Shown: piece after piece, positions 35,843 to 48,463 of the stretch
How positions within the stretch are numbered: the first letter of the stretch is position 1
Layout: every line of letters starts with the position of its first letter
Assembly (NCBI RefSeq): GCF_947179165.1
Contig: NC_077247.1
Coordinates: 47,164,935-47,228,934 of the forward strand
DNA: 64,000 bases
DNA from: Solanum dulcamara
Lineage: Eukaryota > Streptophyta > Magnoliopsida > Solanales > Solanaceae
Direction: 5' to 3'
Position numbers and translations under genes: made by a program
Notes under the pieces: generated by a model
The model's input: only the letters and a program-made list of their open reading frames with translations
The model's database searches: none
What the model was told of the DNA's origin: nothing

Positions 35843-38800
35843 ATGGCAGGTTCAAACAACAGTAGTTCCATAATAACTTTGGAGACAACACCAACATGGG
35901 CTGTTGCTGTTGTATGTTTCATTTTGATTACTATTTCCATTCTTATCGAACATGCCCTTCATCTCTTAGCTAAGGTACGTCTTACTCTCTCTCTCTCTAT
36001 CAAATAGTAATAATTAAGTTTGGCTTTCTCTTTAGGAAGCAATAAATAGGACAACTCAATTCATTAAGCTTCAATTAATATATATATATGGAGTCGAGAA
36101 ATTTAAAAATCAAAGTACATTGGTCTATATATTATACACTGTCTTACCTTATATTTCAATCTGCATGAGACTTTGAATTATTAACCTCCTAATCACACAC
36201 GACAACAACACTTGCTATTTATGTTTAGGAAGCAAGATCATATAAATTGTAATTGCTTCCTATGTTTGATTATTCATTAATCTTGTAGTACTTCAACAAG
36301 AAGAGGAGGAAGTCTTTGATTCAAGCTCTAGACAATATCAAATCAGGTACTCTACTAATTATTAAAATGAATATATTATTTGTATTAGCTAGCCATAATG
36401 GTTGCTTGACTTCTTTTTTTTAATATGAAATTGTTGTTTAATTTGAAGAGTTGATGCTTTTGGGATTTATCTCCTTATTGCTGACTGTTCTCCAAAAGCC
36501 TATTGCCAAAATTTGTATCCCAAAATATGCTGCTCAGACTTTTCTTCCTTGCCAAAGCTTGACAAGTGATGATGATGAGGAGGAACCAAAATGTGAACAC
36601 CAGGTTTTTTTTTATTTTTTCAAATTGTAATTTTCTCTTAAATTAGAGTTGGCACAAGATGTTTTGTTCCTAAAATGAATTTTATATGATAATAATTTTA
36701 TTTTCAGGGAAAGAAATCTTTGATGTCTAGAACAGGTGTCCAGGAGCTCCAGCTTTTAACATTTGCTCTTGCTTCCTTTCATATTCTTTCTTGCTTCCTC
36801 ACTTTCAGTCTTGGAACACTTAAGGTAATTAATTAAAGCTGTTCAATCTTTACAACTTTTTTTTTCTTCTTATTCTTCTTAATTAAAATAGTAGAGTACT
36901 ATTAATCTTAATGATCAGTGTTTCATTATGATCACAATTATTTGAGTCAACATCATAAATATTAACTAGTGTTTCATTATATCACAGTTATATTTGATTG
37001 CATGATTGGTCTTTTCATCTATTGGTACGAGGAAATATAGAGATTTATAACAGAAATATCATTAATCATGTAATTTTTAGCGACTTTGTGTGAAATATCA
37101 ATATATAATAAAGTGATTTTTTATTACCAAAAAAAGAAAACTTTACTACACAATTATCACTATGCACCGAGCAATCAACTCCAAATATCATCAAAACCAA
37201 GAAAACAAAGAAGTAGGGAAACTGAAATAGAAGTCTTATTTGAACATTATTTGTGCAACTTTTTACAATGATTGTCAGTCTTCTATATACAATTCATAGC
37301 TTGAGTTGGACATTTCTATGAGCCCGTTTGGATTGGCTTTAAGTTGGTCAAAACCAACTTAAAGTCCATTTTCAGCTTTTGGACGTGTTTGCCTAATGCT
37401 AACTTTAAGCCAGAAAGTTTTTAAAGTCAGTCAAAAATGAAAAGTTAGGATTCCTAACTTTTTTTTTGTTAAGTGCTTAAAGTCATTTTCTTTGACCATG
37501 GAAATTACTTTTATATCCCTTATATTTTAACTAAATTCCCAAACTACCCTTTTTATTCTTTTAACCCTAAAATTCACATAATTTTCCCCATTTAAGCACT
37601 TTTATCCAAACACTCAACTGCTTATTTATAAAAATAACTTTCAGTACTTTAAACTTCTAAAAGCACTTCATACATAAAAGTTATTTTTTTTAAGCCCATC
37701 CAAACGGGTTCTATATATGCTTGATAATATATATGAATTGTATTCTTACTACTGTTTTGGTAAATGGTCAGATGAGAAGATGGAAATTTTGGGAGGCAGA
37801 AACAAGAACCTTAGATTATCAATTTTCACATGGTAAGCTGTCACATCCTCCCGTCCAAAATAATTAATATTCTAGCATTACAACAAAAAAAGATATTTAA
37901 TGAACTGAACTTAAATACAATTTTGATCTGTCACATAATATAGCAAGTGCTCTCAAATATCTGTAGGAGCACAGAGATCTTAATAAAAAGTCGAGAGAAG
38001 TGTTGAAAACACCATTAAACTTGATGAGAATTTAGGAGTGTATTTCAATCATGTTGCAAGATTGAGGTATATTTAAGTTCAGTTAGTCAAGTAAATGGGT
38101 GTTTTTAAGACTTTCAATAGTTAGAGGATGAAACTAATAATTCACGCCAAATTTAGGGGTGTTTTCAATACTTTTCTCTTTAATATAATGACAATTATAT
38201 TATTGTTGCTAAATACCGCAAAATCTTTTATTTGTTATAGTATAGGTTTGGGCACATATATTAATTAATTAAAAAATTCACATATTACTAAAATTTAAAA
38301 GAGGTTTTGAGTAAAATACTCTTAATTATGATTTCTTTTCATTTAAGAATTGACATAATTATTATGGGATTTGGAATGTGGCAACGGCACTTTAAAAAAA
38401 CAATTAAATATCTTTTTGATTTTTTGAAAATGTTAGGCTTATTTTATAAAGTAATTTGTAATTGTATTAATAACATCATTATCTAAATATGGACATAGAA
38501 ATTTAAAACTCCGAACTTTCAACTTATAAATAGTGACATAAGCAGACATATCTCAAACTTAGACTGTCGGTTCAACTCAATGCTCTTTCCCCGAAAGAAA
38601 AAAAAACATGCATGCTTTGTTGTTTTGTCATGTTTGGTTGATCTTTCGGAAGATATTTTGTTTAAAAGTAATAAATTTCCAAAAATTTAAGAAAATAATT
38701 TCGTTGAAATAATAATAAAAACATACTAATATGGATTGTGGTAAAGTGGTGTGATGAATGGATCCTGTAATACGCAATTCAAATTTAGTCGGACTCCATT

Positions 38801-40820
38801 GACTCCGAATATCGGGTGAAAAAAAAAACATGATGGTGTGTCTAATTAATTAGTGTTTTATAGATCCAAGGAGGTTTCAACTAATTCATCAAACATCCTT
38901 TGGAAAGAGGCATCTCAATTTTTGGAGTGAATACCCCTTTCTGCGTTTCCCAGTAAGTAACCTAATATCTTTTCATTATTTAATTAAGCTTTTCAATTAC
39001 TACTACTATACTTATTTAGACAAAAAATATATTTTAATTATCGAACCAATAAGTAGAAATTAATTCTGTTGTTTATTATGTCACTTTTTGTGCTAGCTAG
39101 GTATGTTTGTTGAGGCAATTTTATGGATCAGTATATAAAGTAGACTATTTTACTCTCCGGCATGGATTCATAATGGTATTTACAAAACTCATTTTTCTTT
39201 TTCTTTTTCTTTTATTAATGTATTATTGAATTAATTAATACTATTTGATATCCGGGCATGTACTTACTACTCTTTAATTTATTAATTAGGCACATTTTGC
39301 AGAAGGAACAGAGTTTGATTTCCACAATTATATAAGAAGAGCTTTAGATAAAGATTTTAAAGTTGTGGTGGGAATTAGGTATCTCTATTATATATAGTAT
39401 AATATATAAGGAAAAAAAATGCATTTTTCATAATTTAATTAAGTAGTTACATTTTTGGTATTCTTTGTTGATGCAGCCCATGGATTTGGACGTTCTCTAT
39501 GCTCTTCATATTTTTCAATGCATATGGTAAATATTGTACTATATATTAATTATGACAAAATTTTACTGTATAATTAATATTCTTTTCTTTATTTTTGCAG
39601 TGTTCCGTAGCACCTACTGGCTTCCTTTCATTCCTCTAGCGGTAAGCAAATTCCCTTTTTTAATTTTAAAAAAACTGCCTATATTAGAAAATGATTAGTG
39701 ACTAGACATGTGTGAAGCTCATCAACATGCATTGTCTTTTTTCTATATATGAAACAAACACAGATGTTAGTGGTGGTTGGAACAAAGCTAGAGGGGATTA
39801 TAACAAAAATGTGTTTGGACAGCAATTATGAGTCAAGTGTTGTTAGAGGAAACTTAGTGGTTAGACCTGACGATCAATTTTTCTGGTTTGGCAAACCTAA
39901 ACTTCTTCTCCATCTCATGCATTTCATCCTCTTTCAGGTATATATATACTATTTTATCATTAATCTTTTCAATAAGAATCTTATATTTTAATTTATTCAT
40001 TCTCAATTTGTTGTTTTTGGAAAAAAAATCTGCAGAACTCGTTTCAGTTGGCATTCTTTACATGGACCTCGGTAAGCATTTTGAACATGCTTTTAATTTA
40101 CGTTATATATAAATTATTCGAATCCCTTAGATATATAAATTCTAGTGTAGTGACAAATTTACCAAGCAGGATAAATTTACCAAGTTTCAGGATTTCTTTT
40201 ACCAAATACACTATTATTACTTTCAACACATATATTCAAAGACGTAATTGCTTATTTATAAAATCGAACTTACATTTGATTTTCATTGTTATTTGAGCAG
40301 TACAAATTTGGGTTAAATTCTTGCTTCCACCGGAAAACAGTAGACATTGTTACAAGGCTTGTTATGGGAGTTGTGGTTCATTTCCTCTGTGGATATGTCA
40401 CTTTGCCTTTATATGCTCTCGTCACTCAGGTTCATACATATATCAATATAAACAAATCCCTACTTATATTTTTTCGAACTAAAATTCAATTAAGTATATA
40501 TACTATTTTTTCTTTTTGTGTAACAGATGGGAACCAAAATTAAAAATAGTGTTTTCACTGATGGAATGATCAATGGGCTAAGAAGATGGCAAGCAAAAGC
40601 AAAGAGGAAATTGGCTAAAAGAAACAATTACTTATTGGCACAAAATTCATTGGATATTTCACCATCCTTTATTAGAACTTCATTAGATGGTACATCATCG
40701 ACCGATACTGAAAACGATGAAGAAATTGTAGTAGCTGATCAGAGACAACTTCAGCAGCACACAGAACATGGATCTTTTGATGGCTTTCACTCCACTACAT
40801 TTACACTAGTACAACCCTAG
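35843..40820 (+). CDS. MLO-like seven-transmembrane protein, 14 exons, 499 aa
   Basis: A plasma-membrane MLO protein; the family forms calmodulin-regulated calcium-permeable channels, and some members (clade V) are powdery mildew susceptibility factors. Exons: 35843-35974, 36289-36346, 36449-36603, 36708-36824, 37772-37832, 38864-38952, 39101-39175, 39290-39378, 39477-39526, 39601-39641, 39764-39937, 40036-40071, 40301-40429, 40527-40820; total 1,500 bp, all phases consistent. The N-terminus has [13 protein letters not shown] (first membrane span), then [14 protein letters not shown] (second). The loop cysteines C86, C98, C112 and C367 match the conserved four. [13 protein letters not shown] and YQFSHDP lie in the second cytoplasmic loop. 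The calmodulin-binding segment is about 419-432 with W423 ([13 protein letters not shown]). The C-tail is short and lacks the clade V [DE]-F-[ST]-F motif, so the clade is unresolved. Confidence 0.95.
37320..37711. mobile_element. MITE in MLO intron 4 (family copy 1)
   Basis: A 392-bp element with inverted ends GAGCCCGTTTGGAT and ATCCAAACGGGTTC, flanked by TAT (37,317-37,319 and 37,712-37,714). Its interior matches the copy at 52,835-53,184 over most of its length (for example CAGCTTTTGGACGTGTTTG and TTTGACCATGGAAATTAC). The 3-bp duplications suggest a PIF/Harbinger-type origin; it encodes nothing. The intron's splice sites are unaffected. Confidence 0.85.
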
Positions 40821-40942
40821 AATATTAATGTTGTAAATATTTTTAGCGGCGAATTCAAGATTTAAAGTATGTGCGTTTTAGAATAAACGCGAGATATTAT
40901 TATTTGTAGACACTTTAGCCTCGTTATATGCATTGGTTGATA
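40821..40942 (+). other. Probable MLO 3' UTR
   Basis: Short 3' flank with AATAAA at 40,882-40,887. It ends at the target duplication of the downstream copia element, so a normal polyadenylation signal is kept before the insertion. Confidence 0.5.
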
Positions 40943-40947
40943 GTTTC

Positions 40948-41106
40948 TGAAAGAAATTAATCCCTTGCTTTATTTCATTAACATAATAAGTATATATACA
41001 CCTAATACAAGCGTCTAATATAAGGAAACTAACTATCTATATATGGAAACTAAATATATACAATTTGTTACAAATCTGTCAGAATATATTACCATATATT
41101 CTAACA
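40948..41106 (-). repeat. Copia 3' LTR (159 bp)
   Basis: It starts TGAAAGAAATTAA and ends TATTCTAACA on the plus strand. A purine tract on the minus strand (GCGGGGTTG) abuts it, serving as the polypurine primer. Confidence 0.9.
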
Positions 41107-42857
41107 CAACCCCGCAGTCGAAGCGGGAGGTCACTAAGACTGTCCCGAAAGTCTTCAAATAACACCAACGAAAGGCCTTTGGTGAAGATATCTGCAATCT
41201 GATAACGAGAGGGGACATGTACCCTAACCTGGCCACGAGCCACCTTCTCCCGGACAAAATGTATATCCATATCAATGTGCTTAGTGCGTTGATGCTGAAC
41301 AGGATTACCAACCAGATATAAGGCACTAACATTATCACAATAAACCAAAGTAGCCCATGGAATATGACAATGAAGTTCCAAAAGTAAATTTCGTAACCAA
41401 CAGGACTCAAAAACCACATTGGCAACCCCTCGATATTCTGCCTCGGCACTCGAACGGGACAAAGTAGCCTGACGTTTGGCAGACCATGAGATCAAGTTAT
41501 CACCCATAAAGACACAATAATCCGACGTTGAACATCGTGTGTCGGGGCACCCACCCCAATCAACATCAGTATACGAGACAAGGTTGGTTGTGGAAGAAGG
41601 ATACAGGTGAAGACCATACTCCAACGTACCTTGTAGGTAGCGCACAATGAGCTTGAGAGCGTGCATGTGCTTATCCCGTGGATCATACATAAACAAGCAC
41701 ACCTATTGCACATCATAGGTAATACCGAGTCTTGTGAAAATTAGGTATTGTAGTGCCCCAGCAATACTCCGATAAAGTGAAGGGTTCGCAAATGGCGTGC
41801 TGGTAGTAGCCCCAAGCTTCGGCTTTATATCAACTGGAGTAGGAGATGGATTACACGAGGACATGCCAGCACGGTCAATAATCTCAGCTGCATACTTCTT
41901 TTGAGATAAAAATAAACCGGTTGTATGACGAGTGATAGCAATGCCCAAGAAATAGCTCAACAGGCCCAAATCCTTCATAGCAAATTCGTAGCTAAGAAGT
42001 GATATGATAGACTGGCGAAGCTCATCAGAGGAAACAGTTAAAATAATATTGTCGACATATAATAAAAGATACGCCATAGAAGAACCTCGATGATAAACAA
42101 ACAAGGAATGATCGGTTTTACTGTGAGAAAACCCAAGAGTATGGACATAGTCAGCAAACCGTTTATACCAAGCCCGTGGAGCCTGTTTCAGTCCATATAG
42201 AGATTTCTGCAGCAAACAGACATGATTAGGCCGATCAGGATTCCGATAACCCAAAGGTTGATACATGTACACAGTCTCCTTGAGCTTTCCGTGTAAGAAA
42301 ATATTTTTGACATCAAGCTGGTGAATCGGCCATGCCTTGGAGAGAGCCAGACTAAGAATAGTATGAATAGTCGTCGGTTTGACAATCGGACTAAATGTCT
42401 CACCACAATCCATGCCAACCTGTTGGGTTTTACCATCACCTACAAGACAAGCTTTATGTCGCTCAAATGAACCATCAGAGTTTTCTTTATGAGCAAAAAT
42501 TCACATACACCGAATAATATTAACATTAGGAGGACGGGGCACTAACACCCACGTCTTATATTTAATAAGAGCATTATATTCATCATCCATAGCCAATTTC
42601 CAATTTGGGTCACGAAGAGCAGACACAGGGTTACGGGGTAAAGGGGACTTCGAGACGAATGTAAGAAGGTTAAAAGACCTCTTAGGCTTGTAGATTCCAT
42701 GCTTACTCCTAGTAACAGGATCGATAGGTAGACTAGAGGGAGAGATGGGAGTGGGTCGAGGAGAAGAGAGAGGAGGAAGAGTGAAAGACGGGGTGGACTG
42801 CCTAGGCAGCGAGGAAGGAAGTTGCCCAGGCAAGGGGCAGACTAGCCCGCTGGACAC
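41079..42857 (-). pseudogene. Copia reverse transcriptase and RNase H remnant
   Basis: Frames 42,501-42,857, 41,703-42,413 and 41,079-41,702 together cover the region. Recognisable blocks are WKLAMDDEYNAL, then LDVKNIFLHGKLKETVYM, then KSLYGLKQAPRAWYKRF, and the palm motif YVDN at 42,048-42,059, where the family has YVDD, so a catalytic Asp is lost. The RNase H part has DVDWGGCPDTRCSTSDYCVF, SRSSAEAEYRGVANVV and HIDMDIHFVREKV. The internal breaks make it non-functional. Confidence 0.88.
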
Positions 42858-44104
42858 GGCGAGGCTGGCAGTAGTGCGGTAGAAAGGGGTGGAGCCAGTA
42901 GGTTCGTAGGGTTAGCGAGATGATGAGCCATATATGGAGAGGGTCCATCGTCTAGAAATTGGTTTGTGTGATTTTGATGGGTATGTAACTTGGCAAAAGG
43001 AAATTGCGTCTCATCAAAGAGTACGTGACGGCTAAGGATAATTTTTCGAGAGGATAAATCATAGCATTTATACCCACGATGATGTGACGGATATCCTAAA
43101 AAAATATACAGGGTTGACCGAGGTTGAAGTTTATTTATTAGTGTTGAGGGAAAGAGAGGATAACATAAACACTCAAAGACACGAAGATGGGAATAAAAAG
43201 GATCCTTCCGATAAAGAATGCTAAGAGGAGAGTGATAGTTTAACAGTTTATGAGGAAGAATGTTGAGAAGGTAAGTTGTCATTTGTAAAGCATGATGCCA
43301 AAAGGAAGGAGGAAGGGAAACATGAGCTAATAAGGTACAAACAATGTTATTAATCGTATGGATTTGTCTTTCGGCTTTTCCATTTTGAGGGGACGTGTGA
43401 GGACAAGACAAACGAAATGATAGACCATTGATTTTACAGAAGTCCCAAAAAGGGCCATTATCAAATTCCTTGCCATTATCACATTGTATATTCTTAATAT
43501 CCCGTTCAAAGTGAGTTCGAATAAATGTCTTGAAATTTAAGAATGTGGAAAAGGTTTGTGATTTATGTGATAAAGGAAATGTCCACAAGAATTTAGAATA
43601 ATCATCCATAAACAAGACATAATATCGATGACCGGAGGAACTCAAAACGGGTGACGTCCAAAGATCACTATGTATAATATCAAACGGCAAAAGAGTGCAA
43701 AAAGTTGACGCATAAAAGGGCAACTTAACATGTTTTCCAAGAGGACACGAATGACAAATACGAACATCGCTACTTTGAGTACAATCAATTAATTTATTCC
43801 TTCTAAGGGAATTCAACAAAGGTGCGCCCGGGTGACCCAAACGATCATGCCAAAGAGAAGGTGCCAAAGCCGCAAAAGTAGATGGTAAAGTGACTGGATT
43901 GGTGATTGGATAAAGCTCTCCCCGACTGTTACACCTCATTACCAGCCTTTCCGTCTGAAAATCCTTCATAGAAAACCCAAAGGGATTAAAATTCACAGAA
44001 ACAGAGTTATCAGTGGTAAATTTGCAGACGGACACCAAATTTTTAACTAGATGAGATGCATAGAGGACATTTTTTAAGTGCAAGAGAGGACTCGGGGAAG
44101 ACAA
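42842..44104 (-). pseudogene. Copia integrase remnant (420-codon open stretch)
   Basis: This is the longest intact piece of the element. It contains the HHCC zinc-binding region (LWHDRLGHPG ... CHSCPLGKH), the catalytic core with DIIHSDLW, FMDDYSKFLWTFPL, QCDNGKEFDN and SPQNGKAERQIH, then the GKR-type tail FLGYPSHHRGYKCYD. The DDE residues appear present, but upstream and downstream parts are broken, so it is part of a dead polyprotein. The ATG at 44,104 is internal. Confidence 0.88.
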
Positions 44105-44189
44105 AGTTGTGTGACCATAGCCGTGATTGGAATAGAGTGACCATTACCAACCATAATACCACGATTAATGCTCTTATTAAAATAGGACG

Positions 44190-45387
44190 TAAGGTTACCT
44201 TGATTGGATGTCATGTGAGAAGTGGCACCGGTGTCCATGTACTAATTTGTATCCGAAAGAGTGATTCTAAGAGTATGCATTGCGGCCTCAATGTCCGTAG
44301 GCGTAGGGGCTGCGGTGTATGCCTGCTGGGGTCGGGGGCCAAGAACACCCGCTCTTGGTGGCTGCTACTGTCCATAAGTGGGTTGGGACTAAGTGGTTGA
44401 CGGATATGGACATAGTGGGACAACCCAAGGACCCTAAGAGGCTAGCCATGGCCACTGTTGTCCGCCAGACCAAGGAGAAAATTGTGGAGAGTGTTGCGCC
44501 GTTGAATGTTGCCCAGTGCTGCCGCGACTGCTGCTGCCACCCAACTGACCACCACGGCCAGCAGGACTGCCGATGCTGCCAGCTCCTCTACCGCCGCCAT
44601 GATTGCCATGACTGCCGCGAGATTTGCCTCCATTATTGTTGTGGTTGTGGTGCCTCTTTCCACCACTATTATGGCGGTGGGAAGAGGAATTATCAGGAAC
44701 ATCAGTGGGACCTTCGGACGAGCGAGCAACTAATGCAGCGGAGGAACTTTGGGTTGCTTTCTTAGCACGACCAGCTTTTTCAAGAGTGAGCATCGAACGG
44801 GCTTCATAAAATTGTGGAAAAGGGTCGCGTTGGCGAATGAGAGTCGCCACACCTTGGTAGGGCTTGATAAGGCCCGAGACCAATTGAAGAACTAGACGAT
44901 TGTTTGCTATTGGAGAGCCAACATTCTTGAGTTGATCCGCCAAAGATTTGAGATGTTGACAATAGGCAAAAACATTGGGAAAATCGGCCATGTCGATATG
45001 AGTGAAGTCGTACTCAAGGGTGACAGCACGAGAGTATTTGTTATCCTGAAACATATCACGCAAGCGATTTCAAGCCTCCATCGCCGTGGTGTCAGGTTCC
45101 AGAATTGTATGCAACAGATCATGAGAGATAGTAGCGTAGAGCCATTGGAGAACGGTGGCGTCAAGGGTGAACCACAGTTCTTTGTCCTCCTTCTGTTGAG
45201 GCCGTTTCTCCGTTCCTGCCGCCGGAGGAATAATATGATCAATTACCCGATGGGATCGTGCATGAATCTTAAATAGTTTCGCCCAAGTGAAATATTGGAC
45301 ATTCTCCATCTCAAGAGTGATGGAAACATGGTTCTTGATATTGGAGACAGCAAGAGCAGAATGAAAGAAAGATTTGGAGGTAGACAT
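44190..45387 (-). pseudogene. Copia gag and protease remnant
   Basis: Gag opens at 45,387 (MSTSKSFFHSALAVSNIKNH) and reads through a retrotransposon gag fold, interrupted by TGA at 45,070-45,072 in the position of a conserved Trp (AMEA then stop, NRLRDMF). A Ser/Gly/His-rich tail follows to 44,434. The protease motif YMDTGATSHMT is readable at about 44,210-44,241, directly after a TAG (44,242-44,244), again where a Trp is usual. No zinc knuckle is obvious. Confidence 0.8.
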
Positions 45388-45480
45388 GGTGAAAAAGCGA
45401 GGACGAGGAAGGCGAAGGGGCTGTGGCGGCGGGAGACCTAGGAGAAGAAGGAGAGAATTTGCCCTAGACAGTTGATACCA

Positions 45481-45639
45481 TGAAAGAAATTAAACTCTTG
45501 TTTTATTTCATTAACGTAATAAGTATATATACACCTAATACAAGCATCTAATACAAGGAAACTAACTATCTATATATGGAAACTAAATATATACAATTTT
45601 TTACAAATCTGTCAGAATATATTACCATATATTCTAAAA
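45481..45639 (-). repeat. Copia 5' LTR (159 bp)
   Basis: It pairs with the LTR at 40,948-41,106, starts TGAAAGAAATTAA and ends TATTCTAAAA on the plus strand, where the partner has TATTCTAACA. Confidence 0.9.
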
Positions 45640-46939
45640 TTTTCATCGTTGAGTGATACGTAAGCAAGAAAATATTATCCTAAAAATATTTATATATAAT
45701 CTAGACAAATACTATGAGTGGTGGGGATGGGGCTTAAGGGGTGGAATGAAGATGAGGCATGTTGATGGGTGGAGAGGATTGTCACTTGTGTAACTTTTTT
45801 TTTCTATTTCCTCATTTTCTAAAAAATCTTATTTTTTTTAGAAGAATATTTTTTAAACTTTTTGACCAACCGAATATTAAAAAATTGGAGTACCGAACAC
45901 ACCCTTACAATTCCAGCTTTTTTTTTTATATTTTTTATTTTTTATATTTTTTACTTTCTTTGTTTAAAAAACAATGGCCTACTTTCCTTTTTAATATATT
46001 TTAAAAAAATGATTTCGTTCCTTTTTTTGACATATCAAAGTCTATAATTGTATACCGCTCGAACTATTATCTCTGTGCTGAAATTTAAAGTTGACAAGAC
46101 ATATATATAATTTCGAATCTAATCATGTAAGGACATTGGTGCTAAGATCACTCAACAACAAATGTTATCGAAATCAACTTTTCGATATGGTCATCTAGAA
46201 TGTTTTAAAGAAGATATTTCTTCCTTGTTTTAATTTATTTGTGTCTATTTTTTTTTAGTCAGTTTCAAAAAAAATAACTATTTTTTTTTAGCAATTTTCT
46301 AATTTTAATTTTTCATATAATATGTTTAATATCAAAAGACTAAAAAATATTTTGATATATTTGACGTATCTTCTATTTAAGATTACAAGATTCAAAAGCC
46401 TTCTTTATTTTCTTAAATTTTATATCAAGTTAAAATAGGACAAACAAATTAAAACAAAGAAAGTACATAACAAAATTCCGACACCTATTTTTATTGGCGA
46501 CCAGTTACATTACGGTCACTCTATATATTAATTATGTTAGAAGAAAATCGAACACAACTACAGAGATACAGAAATTTGTTGCTAAATTTATTTTTTTGCT
46601 GAACAAGGAAATATATTACTTAGCAAAATGTATCTACAGAGACTTGTTGCTAAATTTTTGGTTATGAAGAAATGAGGATATGTTGGATGGTTAAAATAGG
46701 TATATACCCATTTATGTCTGTAACTTATTATAGTTAGGTGATTAATAAAATAAAATATACGTCATTTTGTACCTTTTGTCATTAAATACGTCGCAAGTAA
46801 TGTGAATGCTCCTGCTTTTTACCACCAAGTGCCAATCAAGAAAATTGATTCTTTACTTGGGGTGTTTCAACCGTGGCTTATATATGCGCAACTAAAATGC
46901 CCTAGATTTAAGGTTATGACACTTAGAATATTAAAAAAT
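45640..46939. other. AT-rich intergenic DNA
   Basis: No gene or delimited repeat is seen between the copia element and the glutaredoxin duplication. Confidence 0.5.
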
Positions 46940-48335
46940 TACTCCAAAAAAATTTAGTACTTAATAAGTATATATTTTATTTTTATTATGATTATATCTG
47001 ACATATCATATAACTAAAAAAAAAAAATTTAAAAAATATTTTGAGAAAATTTCTCATAAGTCAATTTGTGCTACATATCAAATGATTTTCAATGGACTGA
47101 AATGAGTTGAGCTAGTAATAGACAAATCAATAATCCATCCAAACTTGAATGAGTTGGGTTTGATTTTGCCACCCAAGTCTCAGTTTTTGTGAGTATTTTG
47201 TCTAAAAAAATGTCATATTTCTATAATTAAGAACAATTAACTTTAAAATTTCTCTTTTACCATTAATGAAATAATTTATACATAAATGACTAAGGTTTAT
47301 TTAGATCATAACACAAATATTATTTAGAAGTCTTTTTCTTAAAACTTTATGTTTAATCAAGTGATGACACACAAATTGGAATGGAAGAAGCACTCTCTCC
47401 GTTCCTTTTAAGTCGCCATGTTGGGATTTTTGAAAGTTAATTTGACTAATTTTTAAAAATAAATTTAATTTTATTAATTTTATATTTTAAAATAAAAATT
47501 TAGATATTCAAAAAATACACAAAAAATACTATAAATTGTTAATTTTTTCATATCAATATAATGAAATAATATATTTTAAAATGTAAGTCAAAATTCATAT
47601 TATTTGACTCTAAAAAAAATCTAATTACAATTAAAAAGAAATGGAGGGAGTATTTAATAAAATTAACTTCTTATAAATTGTATGCACTCATTGTTGAAAG
47701 ATTTATTTTTACAGTTATTTAGATTAATTATTAGAACAAGGATAGATAAAACAATAATAAGTGCATCTTTGATTTCTCAAAAGCAACATTTAATGTGAAC
47801 TAGATCTATTTTTAATTTTTTTTTAGCTGAAACGTTCTATTTTTATTTAGCTGAGGTTGAATTGATCAGTGCAGTAGCCAAAGATTTTTAATTTGTTTGA
47901 TAATAAAAAAATGATTTTCAATTTTCATGTGCTTTGGGAGTGTAGGCTCGGAGTGGTAAAAAAAAAACCATAATAAAATCTAACCATAACAATCAGATTA
48001 ATTACTCCTCTAAATTTATATGATACAATTTACTGAATATGAAGTTTAAGATTTTGTAATATGTCAAAATTTACTCTTAAAATAATATTTGAATAGAAAA
48101 GAACTTTTTGGATAAAATATTAATAATATCATTAAATATTTGCCAAATAAAAAAATATGCCATTCTATTTTTAAACTCACTAAAAACAAAGCGATTCATA
48201 TAAATGGCATAAAGTGAATATATATATATATATATAAAAGGACATTTACTTGATTAAAAATATTTAAAAAATAATCACAAATCTCCTTTATTTATTTTCA
48301 GATGAGGTAGTCAAACTAATTTCAAAAGTAGTCAA

Positions 48336-48371
48336 TGACGGAGATTACATAAATTTATACTAGCTATGACG
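48336..48371 (+). promoter_or_regulatory. Paired TGACG motifs upstream of glutaredoxin 1
   Basis: TGACG at 48,336-48,340 and at 48,367-48,371 (31 bp apart) precede a TATATA at 48,401. TGACG is the core of as-1-like elements bound by TGA bZIP factors. Both motifs are also present before the duplicate gene (52,104 and 52,136). Confidence 0.5.
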
Positions 48372-48463
48372 CCATTTATTACTTCTTACTTGTATTTGCC
48401 TATATATTTCACTCTTCCTTGCATCTCCACTTCACATTACTCTCTCACCACCATTTCGATATC

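Larger units (their letters stand above)
40948..45639 (-). mobile_element. Broken Ty1/copia LTR retrotransposon
   Basis: Both LTRs are 159 bp (40,948-41,106 and 45,481-45,639) and differ at about 8 positions (about 95% identical by eye). The flanking 5-mers are GTTTC (40,943-40,947) and TTTTC (45,640-45,644), a one-mismatch target duplication. The primer site is TTGATACCA on the plus strand at 45,472-45,480, the complement of TGGTATCAA. The coding order on the minus strand is gag, protease, integrase, reverse transcriptase, RNase H, which is the copia order. Stops and frameshifts inactivate it. It lies 127 bp after the MLO stop in opposite orientation. Confidence 0.92.

Noticed and set aside
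44056..44809. Plus-strand frames of 61-148 codons over the copia gag
   Set aside because: They are antisense shadows of the Ser/Gly/His-rich gag tail on the minus strand.
48419..48463. Upstream in-frame ATG for glutaredoxin 1
   Set aside because: The 15 extra residues are absent from the paralogue, and the segment lies just after the TATA box in likely 5' UTR.
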